Source: Siphonodentalium dalli (lineage: Eukaryota; Mollusca; Scaphopoda; Gadilida; Siphonodentaliidae). Taken from it: a DNA stretch of 64,000 nucleotides. The stretch lies in assembly GCA_032622095.1 (NCBI GenBank), contig CP136065.1, positions 216,792,151 through 216,856,150 on the forward strand, read 5' to 3'. A model generated the notes under the pieces. It was not told the DNA's origin. It saw only the letters and a program-made list of their open reading frames with translations, and did not search any database. Both the position numbers and the translations under genes were made by a program. Each line of letters starts with the position of its first letter. Positions within the stretch are counted from its first letter, which is position 1. Of this stretch, positions 22,074 to 33,889 are shown piece by piece.

Positions 22074-22343
22074 TTTCTGATTTGACAATGGATGGTTGGC
22101 TGGCAGACAGACGCCTGGGCCGGTGCGCCTAATCATCTATAACTTAGCAATTTATCGATGGAATTTGACAAATCTTGGTATGTGAGTTTATAGGCATGTG
22201 CGACAGCTTCACACAGAAAATTGGGCCGACCCCAACATTTTTGCCTAGAGTTATGGCCATTTGTCTTCTCTTTGTTGTTAGTGCGATAACAATCGATTCT
22301 ATTCATATGTGGTATATGGATCTTTTACATCAATATCTCATTT

Positions 22344-22661
22344 GACCCTGTGCCAATGCATTCTCTTATATTTATGAGTCTCCCATAGGGAGCCTTGCAT
22401 ATATAAAAGAATACATTGTCCTAGCAATATTTACCTTGACCGTGTAAGCCAGTGCATTATATTATATATGCCAGTCTGCCATAGGGAGCCTTGGAAATAT
22501 ATGATAATACATTGGCCTAACACTATTTACATTGACCTTGTAAGCCAGTGTATTCTCTTATATGTGCGAGGCTCCCTATGGGAGACTAGCATATATAAGA
22601 GAATGCACTGGTACATAAATTTAATGCTGCACCAGCTCAGCTCCCGTCCTGAAAGGGTTAA
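22344..22661 (+). mobile_element. C2 MITE with three hairpins
   Basis: The right end (CTGAAAGGGTTAA) is intact and the left end is missing. Three hairpins instead of two are present at about 22350-22420, 22447-22515 and 22545-22612, indicating an internal duplication of the first hairpin and its spacer. Confidence 0.75.
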
Positions 22662-22959
22662 AAGAGAGAAAGAGAGAAACAACCATTTTCACATCTATGA
22701 TAGATAATCCCTTTCTCTGTGAGCCTGTCATCAGATGCCTCTTTGTTGCACATAACTCGTCATAATTGTTCATAATTGCACTATAATGACTACATGACAT
22801 AATTGCAAGCTATTACCCTGGTACATGGAGGACACTGTGAAGCCATCATTAAATTCATGGTGTATGCATTGTTGGACCGAATTGCATCAGCTTGTTTCTG
22901 GTGTTCATAAATGGGAGGCCGCATGTGTATTATATAGGATGACGATATGGATCAAGAAG

Positions 22960-23220
22960 GGTAGAAATTCCTGTCTCAACCATTTCTATACTAAATGGTT
23001 CTCTCAGCCAGCCAAAAAGTGTACATCGGAATGATATATTATTCATTTGAAGGGATGTTAAGATGATAAAAGCAGACAACATATAGTTAAAATTGCAGAG
23101 GGAGTCCTATTTATTGAGGGAAATGTTTAGATATTAAGATCAACATGTTTATTATATGAACATTTCCTATGGGATAACTACTCATCAGTGATGCATTAGT
23201 ATAGAAAGGGTTACATATAT
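22960..23220 (-). repeat. G repeat, copy
   Basis: It carries GGGAAATGTTTAGATA, GAACATTTCCTATGGGATAA and CTACTCATCAGTGATGCATT, matching in reverse the G copies at 46078-46330 and 51269-51470. It is a dispersed element with partly inverted halves. Confidence 0.6.
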
Positions 23221-23329
23221 GAATTTTGTCAAAAATATATTAAGCGTTGTAACCTCAATCGGAATTATTCCTGTATAGGATCAAGTCTGTCACCAGAAGA
23301 TGAATTGGACAAAAGTACATTTTCTAATT

Positions 23330-23660
23330 TTTATACCCCACTCTCGAAGAAAATAGGGTATGCTTGATTTATTTTGTCCATCCATGTGTCTGTCCGTCTA
23401 ACCGTACTTCCGGCTTAATAACTCTATGAACCAATTTCAATATATTTTGGTATATACAAGTTCCTTGGCACAATATCTCAAATCAGTGAGCCAACTATTT
23501 TTTTTTGCCTGAGTAATGGACCTTAGTTTGTAAACAAATTTGCAATATTGATCCTGTCCGGCTTCATAACTCCCACCAAATATGAACCGATTTCATTTTA
23601 AATATGGGTCCGTCCTGCCCATGTTTCAATTTAGCAGTGGTGGTATGCCAGAACCCGAGG
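23330..23660 (+). repeat. Degenerate repeat, F-like
   Basis: It contains TTTTATACCCCACTCTCGAA, GTCTGTCCGTCTAACCGT and two rounds of CCAATTTCAATATATTTTGG-type and CTTCATAACTC-type text. It is noncoding repeat sequence of the same loose class as 9540-10270. Confidence 0.45.
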
Positions 23661-23701
23661 TGCAACTTGCAAGATCAATGAACATATAATACTGAAACAT
23701 T

Positions 23702-24178
23702 CAAAGGTACTCAATCCGATCAGAGGGTCCCCATCTCAACAGATTCCAACAACAACAATCCGATCATGGGGTCCTATATTACTATTTCTTTGGCTTTGGG
23801 GGTAAAAAATATTTGATTCGAGTCGAGGAACCCATCAAACAAAGCTCAGAGTTATTAGATATTGATTTTTTTAATTTGTTATTTTCTCGAGATTAGTACT
23901 AATAATTGCCCTTAACATCGTAATCTGCTCGAGATGTGTACACCAAAACACTATTCAAACAGACAAGGATGGATAACTCTAAAATCAAGTGGTAATAATA
24001 ACGCAATTTTGACTGTGTTCTGGGACAGAAAGAATAGAAATAACGAAACTTCAAATATCGATATCTGATCACCATGAGTGTTGATTGGTAGGTTCCTCGA
24101 CTCGAATCAATTATTTTTTACCCCCAAAGCCAAAGAAATAGTAATATAGGACCCTCTGATCGGATTGAGTACCTTTAA
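23702..24178. mobile_element. D MITE, rearranged
   Basis: D-family ends are present at both sides (AGGTACTCAATCCGATCAGA; complement at 24155-24178), but the middle contains two inverted copies of the GATTCGAGTCGAGGAACC part. It appears to be a foldback or nested D derivative. Confidence 0.65.
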
Positions 24179-24190
24179 TATGTATACCAG

Positions 24191-24653
24191 CAAGTCTGAG
24201 TTTGGTGTGCCTGTCATTTGCAGTCGCAGAATGAGGTCCCCAGAGGGTGAATTTAGTGACGCTATCCCACACAGGGCTAGCATCACAAAATTCACCCTTT
24301 TGGGACCTCATTCTGCATGGCCTCATCTGCTATGGGAGACATAGGCTCATAATGAAGTTACCAAATTGTGAATATTGTGATGCACATGCACCAATTGGGA
24401 ACATCGATTATGCAATGTGTCGTCTGCCAATATGGGGATATAGAGAAACTAAACTAATAAAGAAATAGAATCTAAGTTTCTATAGAAATTTGATGATAAT
24501 ACCGAAACTTTCCAAAGAATGTGATGCCTAAGGAGAATGAGGTCCCCAGAGGGTGAATTTACTGATGCTAGCCCGCTATGCGGGATAGCGTCACTAAATT
24601 CACCCTCTGGGGACCTCATTTTGCAAATGACAGACACCCTAATCTCAGGCTTG
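24191..24653 (+). mobile_element. B MITE with TATACCAG duplication
   Basis: Full-length Ba element bounded by TATACCAG on both sides (24183-24190 and 24654-24661), a clean 8-bp target duplication. Ends read CAAGTCTGAGTTTGGTG and CTCAGGCTTG. Confidence 0.88.
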
Positions 24654-24661
24654 TATACCAG

Positions 24662-25260
24662 TAAGCATCAATAACATGTTAACTGGGGGAAATCTTGCTT
24701 CATTAGAAGTGCGAGCTGAGGTTAAAAATCAGAAAGTATCAGTTATGCTGTCACTAAAATCTGCACTGGAGGCTGCTGCATGGAGGTCGATATATCCGTG
24801 ATATCTGATTAATTAACTACACTTAATTATTCGGGGTAAATACTCAAACATGACCAATTTTTAATTTTCTAAAATAGGAATTCACACTGATGACGACGAC
24901 CTTAAACGGACATGCACCCTCGATCCTAAAGTTTCGTTGCATCCGCTGTCATACTTATACATGCGGAACTGCAGTTATGCACTGCACGAATAAAAATGTG
25001 CTTTTAATTGTGATAAATAAACAATGCACCCCATTGCAACGTGAGCATGTATGCCAAAATAACTCAGAATATCACAAAAACGATCTGATGATTGCCATAA
25101 TTATATTGATATAAATGTGAGGTGTGCAATAAAGATAGAATCGCATAACCTCCCGCACGCATGCGTTCATTAGATTACACACTTTTATTTGCTCTATATA
25201 ATCATTATAACACCACAGTTTTCTGGTAACTCGGTACTCCACAATAACACAATCACCCAT
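24662..25260. other. Intergenic, no feature recognised
   Basis: No repeat family found elsewhere in the window and no convincing exon are seen here. Confidence 0.4.
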
Positions 25261-25464
25261 CAAATTGCATGGACGCGCGTATTAAATATAATTGTTATAA
25301 AACCCGTGTAAATTGCGGAAAGTGCATGTTCACTTTCAATAGGACCTTTACAATGTGCTGAGTATATATATAGCCATGATGGCATGAAATGAAATATCGG
25401 TTTACAAGGAGCGATTGCTCCTTTTCCGGGCGTTTCCGTTCCAGAACGGGTCTCTTTTTGAAAG

Positions 25465-25726
25465 GTACCGGTGTCAATAGCCCCAGCAATATTATTGATT
25501 ACATTTGGCACTTACGCTTATAACGACTCTATACAATGTACACTGCGCGGGCGCAAAGATGTCCACTTTACTGCATCGCAGATCGATAAACACGAATTGG
25601 TCGTCGGTGATTCCATGAATTATTCTGAGACAGATCGAGATGATGCTGATTGTCAAATGCCGACAAGCGGAATGTCAGAGAGATTCTTGTCGAACGGTTC
25701 TCCGATCTGCAGGAATGTCGTATAAT
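25465..25726 (+). CDS. Possible exon with hydrophobic start, unrecognised
   Basis: A frame of about 86 codons opens after an AG at 25463-25464 (a TGA lies directly upstream in the same frame). It begins with a hydrophobic stretch, SIAPAILLITFGTYAYNDS, that could be a signal peptide, and continues with a polar segment containing four cysteines. It has no ATG of its own, so an upstream exon would be needed. I recognise no family. Confidence 0.25.
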
Positions 25727-25821
25727 ATGAATATTCAGTATTTTGAAAACAATCTATGATTGATTGTTGCTTAACTGAACGTTGCTTACATGTAGGTATA
25801 GATTTGCAGACTGGACTAAAA

Positions 25822-26246
25822 TTAGATGGTACTCAATCCGATTCGATGATCCCATATATCATCAGATTCCAACAACAATAACACCATTTTATTAAATGCC
25901 GCTTCGTTTATCAGAATCGATTAATTGCCCAAACATAATTTAGCCACAGTCAACTATAATAGTATAAAATTGCCCAAAATCTGTTATTTATCAACATTGT
26001 GTTAAACCCAAACCACTTGATTTTAGAGTTATCCACATTCGTCTGCAATTTGGTCCGATACCGTCGGCTCGTTGACTTTTTATAATATATAATTTTTTAT
26101 AATAATAGATTTCAAAAATCGATATCTAATAACTTTGAGCTTTTATGCATGGGTGAGTTCCTCTACTAGAATAAGATATTTTTGTTTACCCCCGAAGCCA
26201 AATAAATAGCAATCGAGGGGCGTTTAATTGGATTATGCATCTTTAT
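25822..26246 (+). mobile_element. D MITE
   Basis: Starts TAGATGGTACTCAATCCGAT and ends GATTATGCATCTTTA. Interior D markers are clear. The flanking TTAA is mutated on both sides, so it is older than the other copies. Confidence 0.7.
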
Positions 26247-26247
26247 A

Positions 26248-26650
26248 GCGATGTTAATCACTCCGGTAGGGTGAACAAATAGAAATTACGAATAATCTTG
26301 ATCAAAGTAGTTATTTTGTTTACTACATAACTATTAATCCAAGTTGACGATACACACCGTCATTCTTCTATATTAATTAAATACAATGACTCTCGATGGC
26401 GAAATAATTTGTGTTAGATTATCGCCGATAGTTGCGTCCCGAATCGAGATGTAAATATTTACAATTGGGCGTAGTTCATATGATGTTTTCTATATGGAGT
26501 TGTATGGTCGATTTCTTTGGAAATTTTCGGCCATGTTAGTAGAATGCTACCTCCCAAGGTTGGCATAGCACATGCGTATATACTAACTTATCAATTTCAC
26601 GCACCCGAACAAGTCCATAATATGTCTTTAACAAGCAAATCGTTGAACAA
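26248..26650 (+). repeat. H repeat, copy 1
   Basis: About 370 bp aligned by eye with 58800-59171: both contain CACTCCGGT, GAATAATCTTG, TATTAATTAAAT, AATGACTCT, TGGCGAAAT, CCCGAATCGAGATGTAAATA and CCCGAACAAGTCCATAATAT. It is a dispersed repeat of unknown class. Confidence 0.7.
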
Positions 26651-27428
26651 CTGATTGTAAATGAATTATGGATAATAATTATGTGGTTAATTGTTTAGGT
26701 CGGTGTCAACGATATAGGCTAATTCGATTGTATATGAATTCTTCTGATTATTTCAAGTGATAAACATTTCAAGCCTGTCGAGTTGAGTCCTATGCAATAC
26801 GATTCGCATGCGTTGTAAAATACTTCTCCAGAAACATATGCATATATGAAATAGTATTTACAAGTCCTACCAAAAACATGCCCCCTCCCTATAGAATAAC
26901 ACTACTATAAAAAAAAAAAGTACATGCAGCTGCGTGTGTGGACACGCATGCATGTGTACACCTTGGCGGTTCTCCCGATATAGGAGGTGTATTCACAATA
27001 ATATATACGATATATAGCTATAGATTTTTTTTTTAACAGGCACCGTTCATGCATGCTGACAGTGGGATTATAAGTGAGAAATATTGGTCAGCGTCTATAT
27101 ATAAATTGCACATTTAAATATATTGGCCTAGTATATAGCCAAGCACCAGAAATGGAATGGTCACATGTAATATTCGGTAAATTGGTTTCATGGGAAGCGC
27201 GCACTGTGTTGCTCTGATGGCGGTATATATATAGTATCCCATGACTCCATCATTGAAGTCTGCATGGACTGAATATATAGGTATATATAGGGTTCTAACC
27301 TCGACTGATTCATCTCTATTATAGTGGGGTGAAAGTCCCATTCACCAACTACTCTCTCGACTGCTCTACTGGTTCATCTCACTTTACCAATCCGACCGAA
27401 AAATGCTAATCATGGATACTGTAGTCAG

Positions 27429-27710
27429 TTTGTTGTGAAATTTTTATCCGAATTGCACGATATACCAAGTCCTCCACAAAAAATAGATGCATCATCCTTC
27501 CTGAAAAACTTCATGAGTTCTAAATTTAGTGCCTCAAAACGTGATGGCGAGTTTCCGCTCCCTAACGTCATACCCGAGAAATCTGCACGAATCGGCAAAC
27601 AGATGTCAGCTGACACAAATGCTAATCTAGACGAGGAAGAAATGGAGTTCACAGGGTTAATATTGCAGGAAACCATTAATAATATCAGCATTCAGAGAAG
27701 GAGAACGTAA
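27429..27710 (+). CDS. Possible C-terminal exon, unrecognised
   Basis: After a possible acceptor (GTAGTCAG at 27421-27428) an open frame of 93 codons runs to a TAA. It is charged and protein-like (SSFLKNFMSSKFSASKRDGE, later NLDEEEMEF and a final RRRT) and contains a KR pair and an RRR cluster that could be processing sites. No domain is recognised. Together with the hydrophobic frame at 25465 it could form a small secreted-peptide gene. The opposite strand is also open, so coding is unproven. Confidence 0.3.
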   Translation, partial: FVVKFLSELHDIPSPPQKIDASSFLKNFMSSKFSASKRDGEFPLPNVIPEKSARIGKQMSADTNANLDEEEMEFTGLILQETINNISIQRRRT

Positions 27711-28188
27711 AAACGGCGAGTGCTTTATCTGCATATGGGTACCGGTTTCGGTTTTCATGGCGTGTGACAATTTAACATTCACCGAGTCATTAAACGGGAT
27801 GTATTTGCATTATTTCAATTTCTGCAGTATTGACAATCGTTATTCGGTACTGGTATATACTCGGTTTCGGCAAGTATATATGGTGGCCTACAATGACTGC
27901 ATGGACCGTCTGTATCAGTAATCATATAATGGTCAGAGATATCGTTTCGGAGGAAGTGCATTGTGCTGTTCCAATATAACGCGTGGGGTAGAACCATTAT
28001 GTGTCAACATTTGACTGATATATACGCAGCTAAACTTTCAGTGAAGGGCTTCCTTTTAAGGATGTCTCTATATATAGAGCCGAGGTGTTTGGTTTGTGAG
28101 TCATGGATATACCGCCATATCGCATACATGCAGTCTGGGCTAGACGATGTTGGCGGGAGTTCTATAGCCCCGGCATGCATGGGCGAAA

Positions 28189-28556
28189 TTAAAGATGCAT
28201 AATCCGATTAAACGCCCCTAAATTACTATTTATTTTGCTTCGGGGGGGGGGCATTGCATTTGCACCCATCTATTGGAATCTATTATTTTTCACTGTCGAG
28301 ACTTAATAGTGGCCTGGAAAAAAGTCGATGAGCCGACGGTCTCGGACCATATTGCGGATGAAGATGGATAACTCTAAAATCAAGTGCCTTTGGGTTGAAC
28401 AAAATGTTGATAAATAACAGGTTTTGTGCAATTTTATACAATATATTGACTGGCTAGCATTATTTTTGGGGCAATTAATCGATTCTGATAACTGTTCTTC
28501 AAAAAAGCGGCAAAAAGTTGTTGTTGGAATCTGATGATATGGGGACATTCCGATCG
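28189..28556 (-). mobile_element. D MITE, reverse, right end damaged
   Basis: Left end TTAAAGATGCATAATCCGAT is intact. The far end stops near ATGGGGACATTCCGATCGAT without the usual GTACCTTTAA. Confidence 0.68.
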
Positions 28557-28947
28557 ATACATGTCATGATGGCCATTTCGATAAGAAATAAGAATTTGGT
28601 CGGTCTCATACACTAAGGCAAGCGCATTTGGAGCAATGAACACACACATATTGGCTACTGAGTCCGTACCTCCATAAATCTTATATATAAATTCAGGATT
28701 CAGATTCAATAAATATGCAAAATGTAATACATGTTTTATAACTAAATTAGTAAGCTCTATACGTAAAGTATAGTAAAATTAGGTAAACATGATAAAAATC
28801 GTTCGAATACGTTGAAAAAGTCTCTGGCAAACGTGCGTGCATAAAACATAGGCTGCTGAACGTTACGTGCCAGACTGCACTTCATGGAACTCATTTCGTT
28901 TCGTTTTATTTTGATTCCTGAAATTAACAAAAGCCCATTCTCAAACG

Positions 28948-28955
28948 TGACGTCA
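28948..28955. promoter_or_regulatory. CRE-like TGACGTCA palindrome
   Basis: A perfect TGACGTCA, the CREB/ATF binding consensus, lies in a part of the window poor in repeats. It is a single match without a mapped promoter, so the assignment is weak. Confidence 0.25.
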
Positions 28956-29085
28956 TATGTAACACGGACCAGTTTTTCGTCGATGTGGACAGTTTTGTTT
29001 ATTACAATCGACACATTGTTTACAGATCAACCAAAGAATCTGTGAGGTGAATTCCGAAAGTCGTTGTAACCCATATCCCCCTCAA

Positions 29086-29277
29086 TTATTTATACTGTGT
29101 TTGTTTCAAATACATTCCATCATCAAGACATTCAAGTTGTTTTTCGTCATTCCAACCGGATTCCGAATTTCCGGCGTCCGATTCCATGATTTCCAATTTG
29201 GAGACAACTGTTTCAGTCAACATTGTTGACGAAAATATCTGTATTAGGCAGTGCCCGAGCTTCGCGACTGTAACCAC
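29086..29277 (-). CDS. Possible small exon, unrecognised
   Basis: On the minus strand the frame reads MLTETVVSKLEIMESDAGNS and then ESGWNDEKQLECLDDGM, with a possible GT donor directly after. The acidic, low-repeat composition is protein-like. No partner exon could be joined with confidence; the open frame at 28757-29014, with an internal TTAATTTCAG acceptor, is one possibility. Confidence 0.22.
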   Translation of the reverse strand: MVTVAKLGHCLIQIFSSTMLTETVVSKLEIMESDAGNSESGWNDEKQLECLDDGMYLKQTQYK

Positions 29278-29512
29278 GTCTGGTATATACTGAATTAAGA
29301 CTATAATAGTTAAATTTAACTATTATAGTTGAATATGTCTGACTATAAAAAAATATGATTTTTTGAAAATATTTGATTGCGCATTTCTCTTGCCACTGCC
29401 CACAATAACTTAGTCAGTGTCCACTTTAGATAACTCAATTATTAACTGTGGTGCTTTCAATGTTGCGACTGTGGCCAAATGAGAACTACACTGCAGGTCC
29501 ATTAGCCAACTA

Positions 29513-29910
29513 TATCTGTACCTGTGCAGGAACCAATTCTGGTTGTAGACGCACTGGTCCATGTGCTACCACGGCCGAGTAGCTTTATAACCCTGTGGTG
29601 ACTCCAGTAGCGTTCTTTAACGTGCACACACCAAGGCAAGTACACGGGTCAGCCATTAATGTCCGCGCCCGATCGAACAGCGTACTGCACCCACGACAAC
29701 ATAACATGTACCTGGACAAGTGTTGTATTAAATGGGGGGAAAGTCGGCATTTTGCATTCAGATCTTTATTCAGTGATCTCGAATGAGACTTTTTAGCCTG
29801 ACAAACTTGGTATCTGACCGAGTTCTGATTTTTGTAAGAATACCCTGACCAGGTTGCGATCCCCGGTCCGCTAACACGAGAGACCAGTACTCGGCTACCG
29901 ACTTCCCTGT
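29513..29910 (-). mobile_element. tRNA-like SINE, left copy
   Basis: On the minus strand the head reads TCGGTAGCCGAG and later GGGGATCGCAACC, comparable to the A and B boxes of a tRNA promoter. The body has GTGTGTGCACGTTAAAGAAC and the tail GGTTCCTGCACAGG. It is about 90% alike by eye to the inverted copy at 29988-30370. The internal ORF (29585-30022) is not considered coding. Confidence 0.65.
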
Positions 29911-29987
29911 GAAAATACTTTCGATTCATCACCATATTACATGTTCCATTTCTGATTCCCAACATTTCATAGTCATTAAGATTTGGA

Positions 29988-30370
29988 GGGGAATTCGGTA
30001 GCCGAGAGGTAGCGTCTCTCATGCTTGCGGACCGGGGATCGCAACCTGGTCAGGGTATTCTGACAAAAATCAGAACTCAGTCAGATAACAAGTTTGTCAG
30101 GCTGAAAAGTCTCATTTGAGAAAATAAAGATCCGAATGCAAAATGCCGACTTCCCCCATTTGTCCAGGTATGTTGTTGTGGGTGCAGTACACTGTTCGAT
30201 CTGGCGCGGACATTAATGGCTGACCCGTGTACGCGCCTTGGTGTGTGCACGTTAAAAAATGCTACTGGAGTCACCACAGGGTTATAAAGTTAATCGGCTG
30301 TGGTAGCACCTGGACCAGTGCGCCTACAACCGAAAGGTTCCTGCACTGCAATATCTACAGATACAGATGG
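29988..30370 (+). mobile_element. tRNA-like SINE, right copy
   Basis: The A-box-like TAGCCGAGAGGT is at 29999-30010 and the B-box-like GGGGATCGCAACC at 30034-30046, about 25-35 bp apart as in tRNA genes. The body matches the left copy in inverted orientation. The heads face each other across about 77 bp, so a transcript across the pair would fold back on itself. Confidence 0.65.
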
Positions 30371-30469
30371 CAGAAATTAGAATTATTTTGAATCTTTTTG
30401 AGTTCCCGTCAATCTTGGAAAACTTAATGCCTATCCTGGTCAGGATTGCATGAAGAATTAAAATGTCGA

Positions 30470-31870
30470 AAAACAATAGTTCTCGGATCTCAATGAAATT
30501 TGGTATGGATGTTCACTATTAAGAGGACATTCAATGGTGTGTTCAATCGTTTTGTTTAGGTTTTTTGTTTTACAGTTATTCATCTTTGTTTATATGCTGT
30601 CCATCTGTCCGAGTATATCAGTCATAGGTTATAGATATGCCCACTTGGTGGTATGCCACAAGGAGGTATGCACCAGACGACAGTCCATCTCTTGTTCATC
30701 TTGATCAAAAAGAGGGCTAATGCATTCATATATGACACCCATAGGCATAGGGTGTGAAGTAGATACTATTATGCACACAAGTGACAGCTTTGAACATCAT
30801 CATCAGAATTGACTCATCAGCCTGCTATTCAACATTTCAAAACAGCTTTAGTTGTCAGTTGGTATTGAAAGGTAAAGCTGTTGGGCAGGGACTGAATTGT
30901 CGTGTGCTAGACAGGATGTGAATATCTACTAGTAGTCAACATTTGTTATAAATTTCACTGAATAAAGGCACCCATAGGCTTCCATTAAAATTCACAGGCC
31001 AGTCATAGAATGTAGGATAAATCAGATATTTCTTCAGCCTGAAACATCATAGAGTGTTGGTATGTGACTCCTGATGAAATGTGTTTTATGAAATTTTTTG
31101 AGAAAACATTCAATAGATTTTCTTGAAAACCATGAACAAAATTTTAGGGTAGAGGGTTTAAAATTGGGTCGGTAGGGAAACCCAAACCACAAATATTTTT
31201 ACTTTGGCGTGAATTCAGATATACTTGTTCTGGCTATTCATGTAATTAACTTATACATGTATATATAATAATTATACCCCCTTTTTAAAAAAAGGGGGCT
31301 ATACTGTTTTGCACCTGTCCGTGCGTTCATGTGTGCGTTCGTGCGTACGTCCGTCCGTCCGATGTCTGTTCATGTCATAACTTGGAACAGTAGTGCTCGG
31401 ATCCCAATGAAATTAGGTATTGATGTTCATTACTATGAGGACATTAAATTGAGGGTTCCATCATTTCTTTCGGATACTCCATTCTAGAGTTATTCATCTT
31501 TGTTTTATATCTGGAAATGTTGGCTTTTTGGTCCGTCTGGTGTCTGTTCATGTCGTAACTTAAAAATTTGCGCTGGGATCTCAATGAAATTTGGTATGGA
31601 TGTTCACTACTATGAGGACATTAAACAAAGGGTCCCATTGTTTTGTTCGGATTTTCCATTCTAGAGTTATTAATTTTTGTTTATCTGGAAATGTTGGATT
31701 TTTGGTCCGCCTGGTGTCTGTTCATGTCATAACTTGAACAGTAGTGCTCGGATCTCAATGAAATTTTGTATGGATGTTCACTACTATGGGGGCATTCAAT
31801 AGACGGTTACATCGTTTTGTTCCGATTTTCCATTCTAGAGTTATTCATTTAGTTTGATTTTTGAGGCAAT
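30470..31870 (+). repeat. F degenerate repeats, about 180-bp tandem units
   Basis: At least three consecutive units (from about 31370, 31550 and 31725) share CTCAATGAAATTTGGTATGG, ATGTTCACTACTATGAGGAC, TTTTGTTCGGATTTTCC and ATTCTAGAGTTATT, with a diverged unit at 30480-30620. Related units occur at 43440-43900. They are noncoding. Confidence 0.7.
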
Positions 31871-32631
31871 GGTTTGCTCAGTCTAAATAAAATTAGACCG
31901 TGATTCTTTTCAATCAACTTACAGTCTAAGGACTCTCATGGTTAAAATTATTCCAAACGAGAGAAATCTAGCCAATACACAACGAGCGATGCCTTGCTTG
32001 ACCAATGAATTGCTGCCTACAAATCCAATTAATATTCACTTATTCATACAAGCCACACCCGCAGCATTTGACTGCAATCTCATGGTGTTATCATATAAAC
32101 TACACGTTAGCGTCGCGTATTTTAACTGTCCAAAAGTTGTATGTTCAAAATCAAAACTAACATTCATTTATTCATAATTGGGGAATGATCAGACAGAACA
32201 AGTATACATACACTAATAAAATTTATTTGCAAAGATATTAAAAAAAATAGGATTTTCTCCTAACCTATGGATATTACGTCACGTGCCAAATATAAAGATC
32301 ATTACAACTTCGTAGTAAATTCCAAGCACATATTCTAAATAATGAGATGACGCGACATGACCACGGTACAGGCTACCGTACAGCTCAATATGATTTATTA
32401 TAGCATGCTTATCGCTATATTTTCATTACCGTTACATTGTTCTTCATTATATAGCATCTAAATGGCGAAACTTGTATTCTGCATGTATAGTGAAGCAATT
32501 AACCTTGAGAGCATTGTATTGCACAGAAATTGGTTAGAGGAAGAGTGACTACTCTTAAATGTTTACATGACCTCAGGCGCATGTGTGTATACCGGTAGAT
32601 CTATTGCCTTATGATTATTATTGAGTTTTCA
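31871..32631. other. Intergenic, no feature recognised
   Basis: AT-rich, with one short open frame (31938-32177) that has no protein-like signal. Confidence 0.4.
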
Positions 32632-32786
32632 CAAAAAAGGGAATTCCCCCTTCATCTCTGAAATCAGATAGAATCCCGGTGTCATCAGACGTAGATGAAA
32701 GTAATGAGACGGAGTCTGGATATTTATCAGACTGTGGTCTGCTGATGTTAGAAAGTTACAACGGAATGCAACGCTTCCATTCTTGA
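32632..32786 (+). CDS. Possible C-terminal exon (about 50 codons), unrecognised
   Basis: A short frame reads KKGIPPSSLKSDRIPVSSDV, then DESNETESGYLSDCG, then LLMLESYNGMQRFHS and a TGA. The serine/acidic composition with no repeats looks like a real protein tail. The acceptor would be the AG at 32630-32631, which is weak. No upstream exon was identified. Confidence 0.3.
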
Positions 32787-32909
32787 TTTATATGTACATT
32801 GTACAGTATATATGTGACAGAATGAGAGATAGATGTGCGGAAGTCACACCGAAAGTTAGAAGCCGTCGGAATTGCCAAGCGGTCACCCGTCCACCGAGCT
32901 CACTGTTGC

Positions 32910-33299
32910 TTAACCCTTTACCCAACAGAAGGGCCCTGTGCCAATGCATTCTCTTATATATGCGAGTCGACCATAGGTCGCCTCGCATATATAAGAGAAT
33001 GCATTGGCTTAACACATTAAAAATTATAAAATTGTTAAAGAATGTAAGAAAAAATGGTAAAAAGTGTTAAAAAAAGATTTTTTTTAGGCCAATGCATTCT
33101 CTTATATATGCGAGGCGACCTATGGTCGACTCGCATATATAAGAGAATGCATTGGCACAGGGCATGACTGTAACCATCACAATGTGGTCAATGAGCCGGT
33201 TCCAATGATACCCATATGTGTATGGTTCTATTGAGACAGACCGAAGATATTTTAGGCTGTTGAAGCTTTATTTGGCCGGTTTGTTGGGTAAAGGGTTAA
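32910..33299 (-). mobile_element. C1 MITE
   Basis: TTAA flanks and complete C1 structure with both hairpins, in reverse orientation. The copy has one CCGGCC block instead of two at its right side. Confidence 0.87.
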
Positions 33300-33889
33300 C
33301 CTTGTGATCACACAAAGCGTGTAATGACTGTGATACTTAGGGAGAGGAGGGTATTCTTAGGGGGAGGAGGGTATTCTAAGTGATTACAGCACTTGTCCTC
33401 CAATCCCTTTTGTCATATATCAAATTATGAACAAATAAAATATGTTTAAACAAAAAAAATGACTGTGACCAACAGATCTAGGACCTTGTGCAGAGAAGTT
33501 TTCGGCCTTATAAATATTTACATCGATGGATGGGTGACTGGTTGGTGATTCCTTGCTCTGCTTTCAGAGCGACTCCCGCACTTTTCCCTCTCGTTCTATT
33601 ACAATAATAGCAAAATTGTGGGAAATACTATTCAAAATTCAAAATCAGTCGATAAAGATGCATGCCCATCCCTTTAATAATGATATAGATATGTACGGAA
33701 AGCTGGCTAATTCAGAGTCACCCGGACTATCGCTACCACCACTCAGTTCAAGCCTTATTTCATCATAAAAAGTATGCTAATAAATTAAAAAATATATATT
33801 CCTCACAAATAATTAGACATCCCTCAAGATTGAACATAATATTGAAATACAACATGATTTGCCAGTTCTTGCGATTCGTACAGTTCGTC

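Noticed and set aside
29585-30022. 145-codon minus-strand open frame
   Set aside because: It runs across one SINE copy and the spacer into the head of the other; the frame is a by-product of the repeat and has no protein signature.
29980-30060. A real tRNA gene
   Set aside because: A- and B-box-like motifs are present, but the flanks do not give a complete cloverleaf acceptor stem and the sequence continues into a SINE body that is duplicated in inverted orientation.
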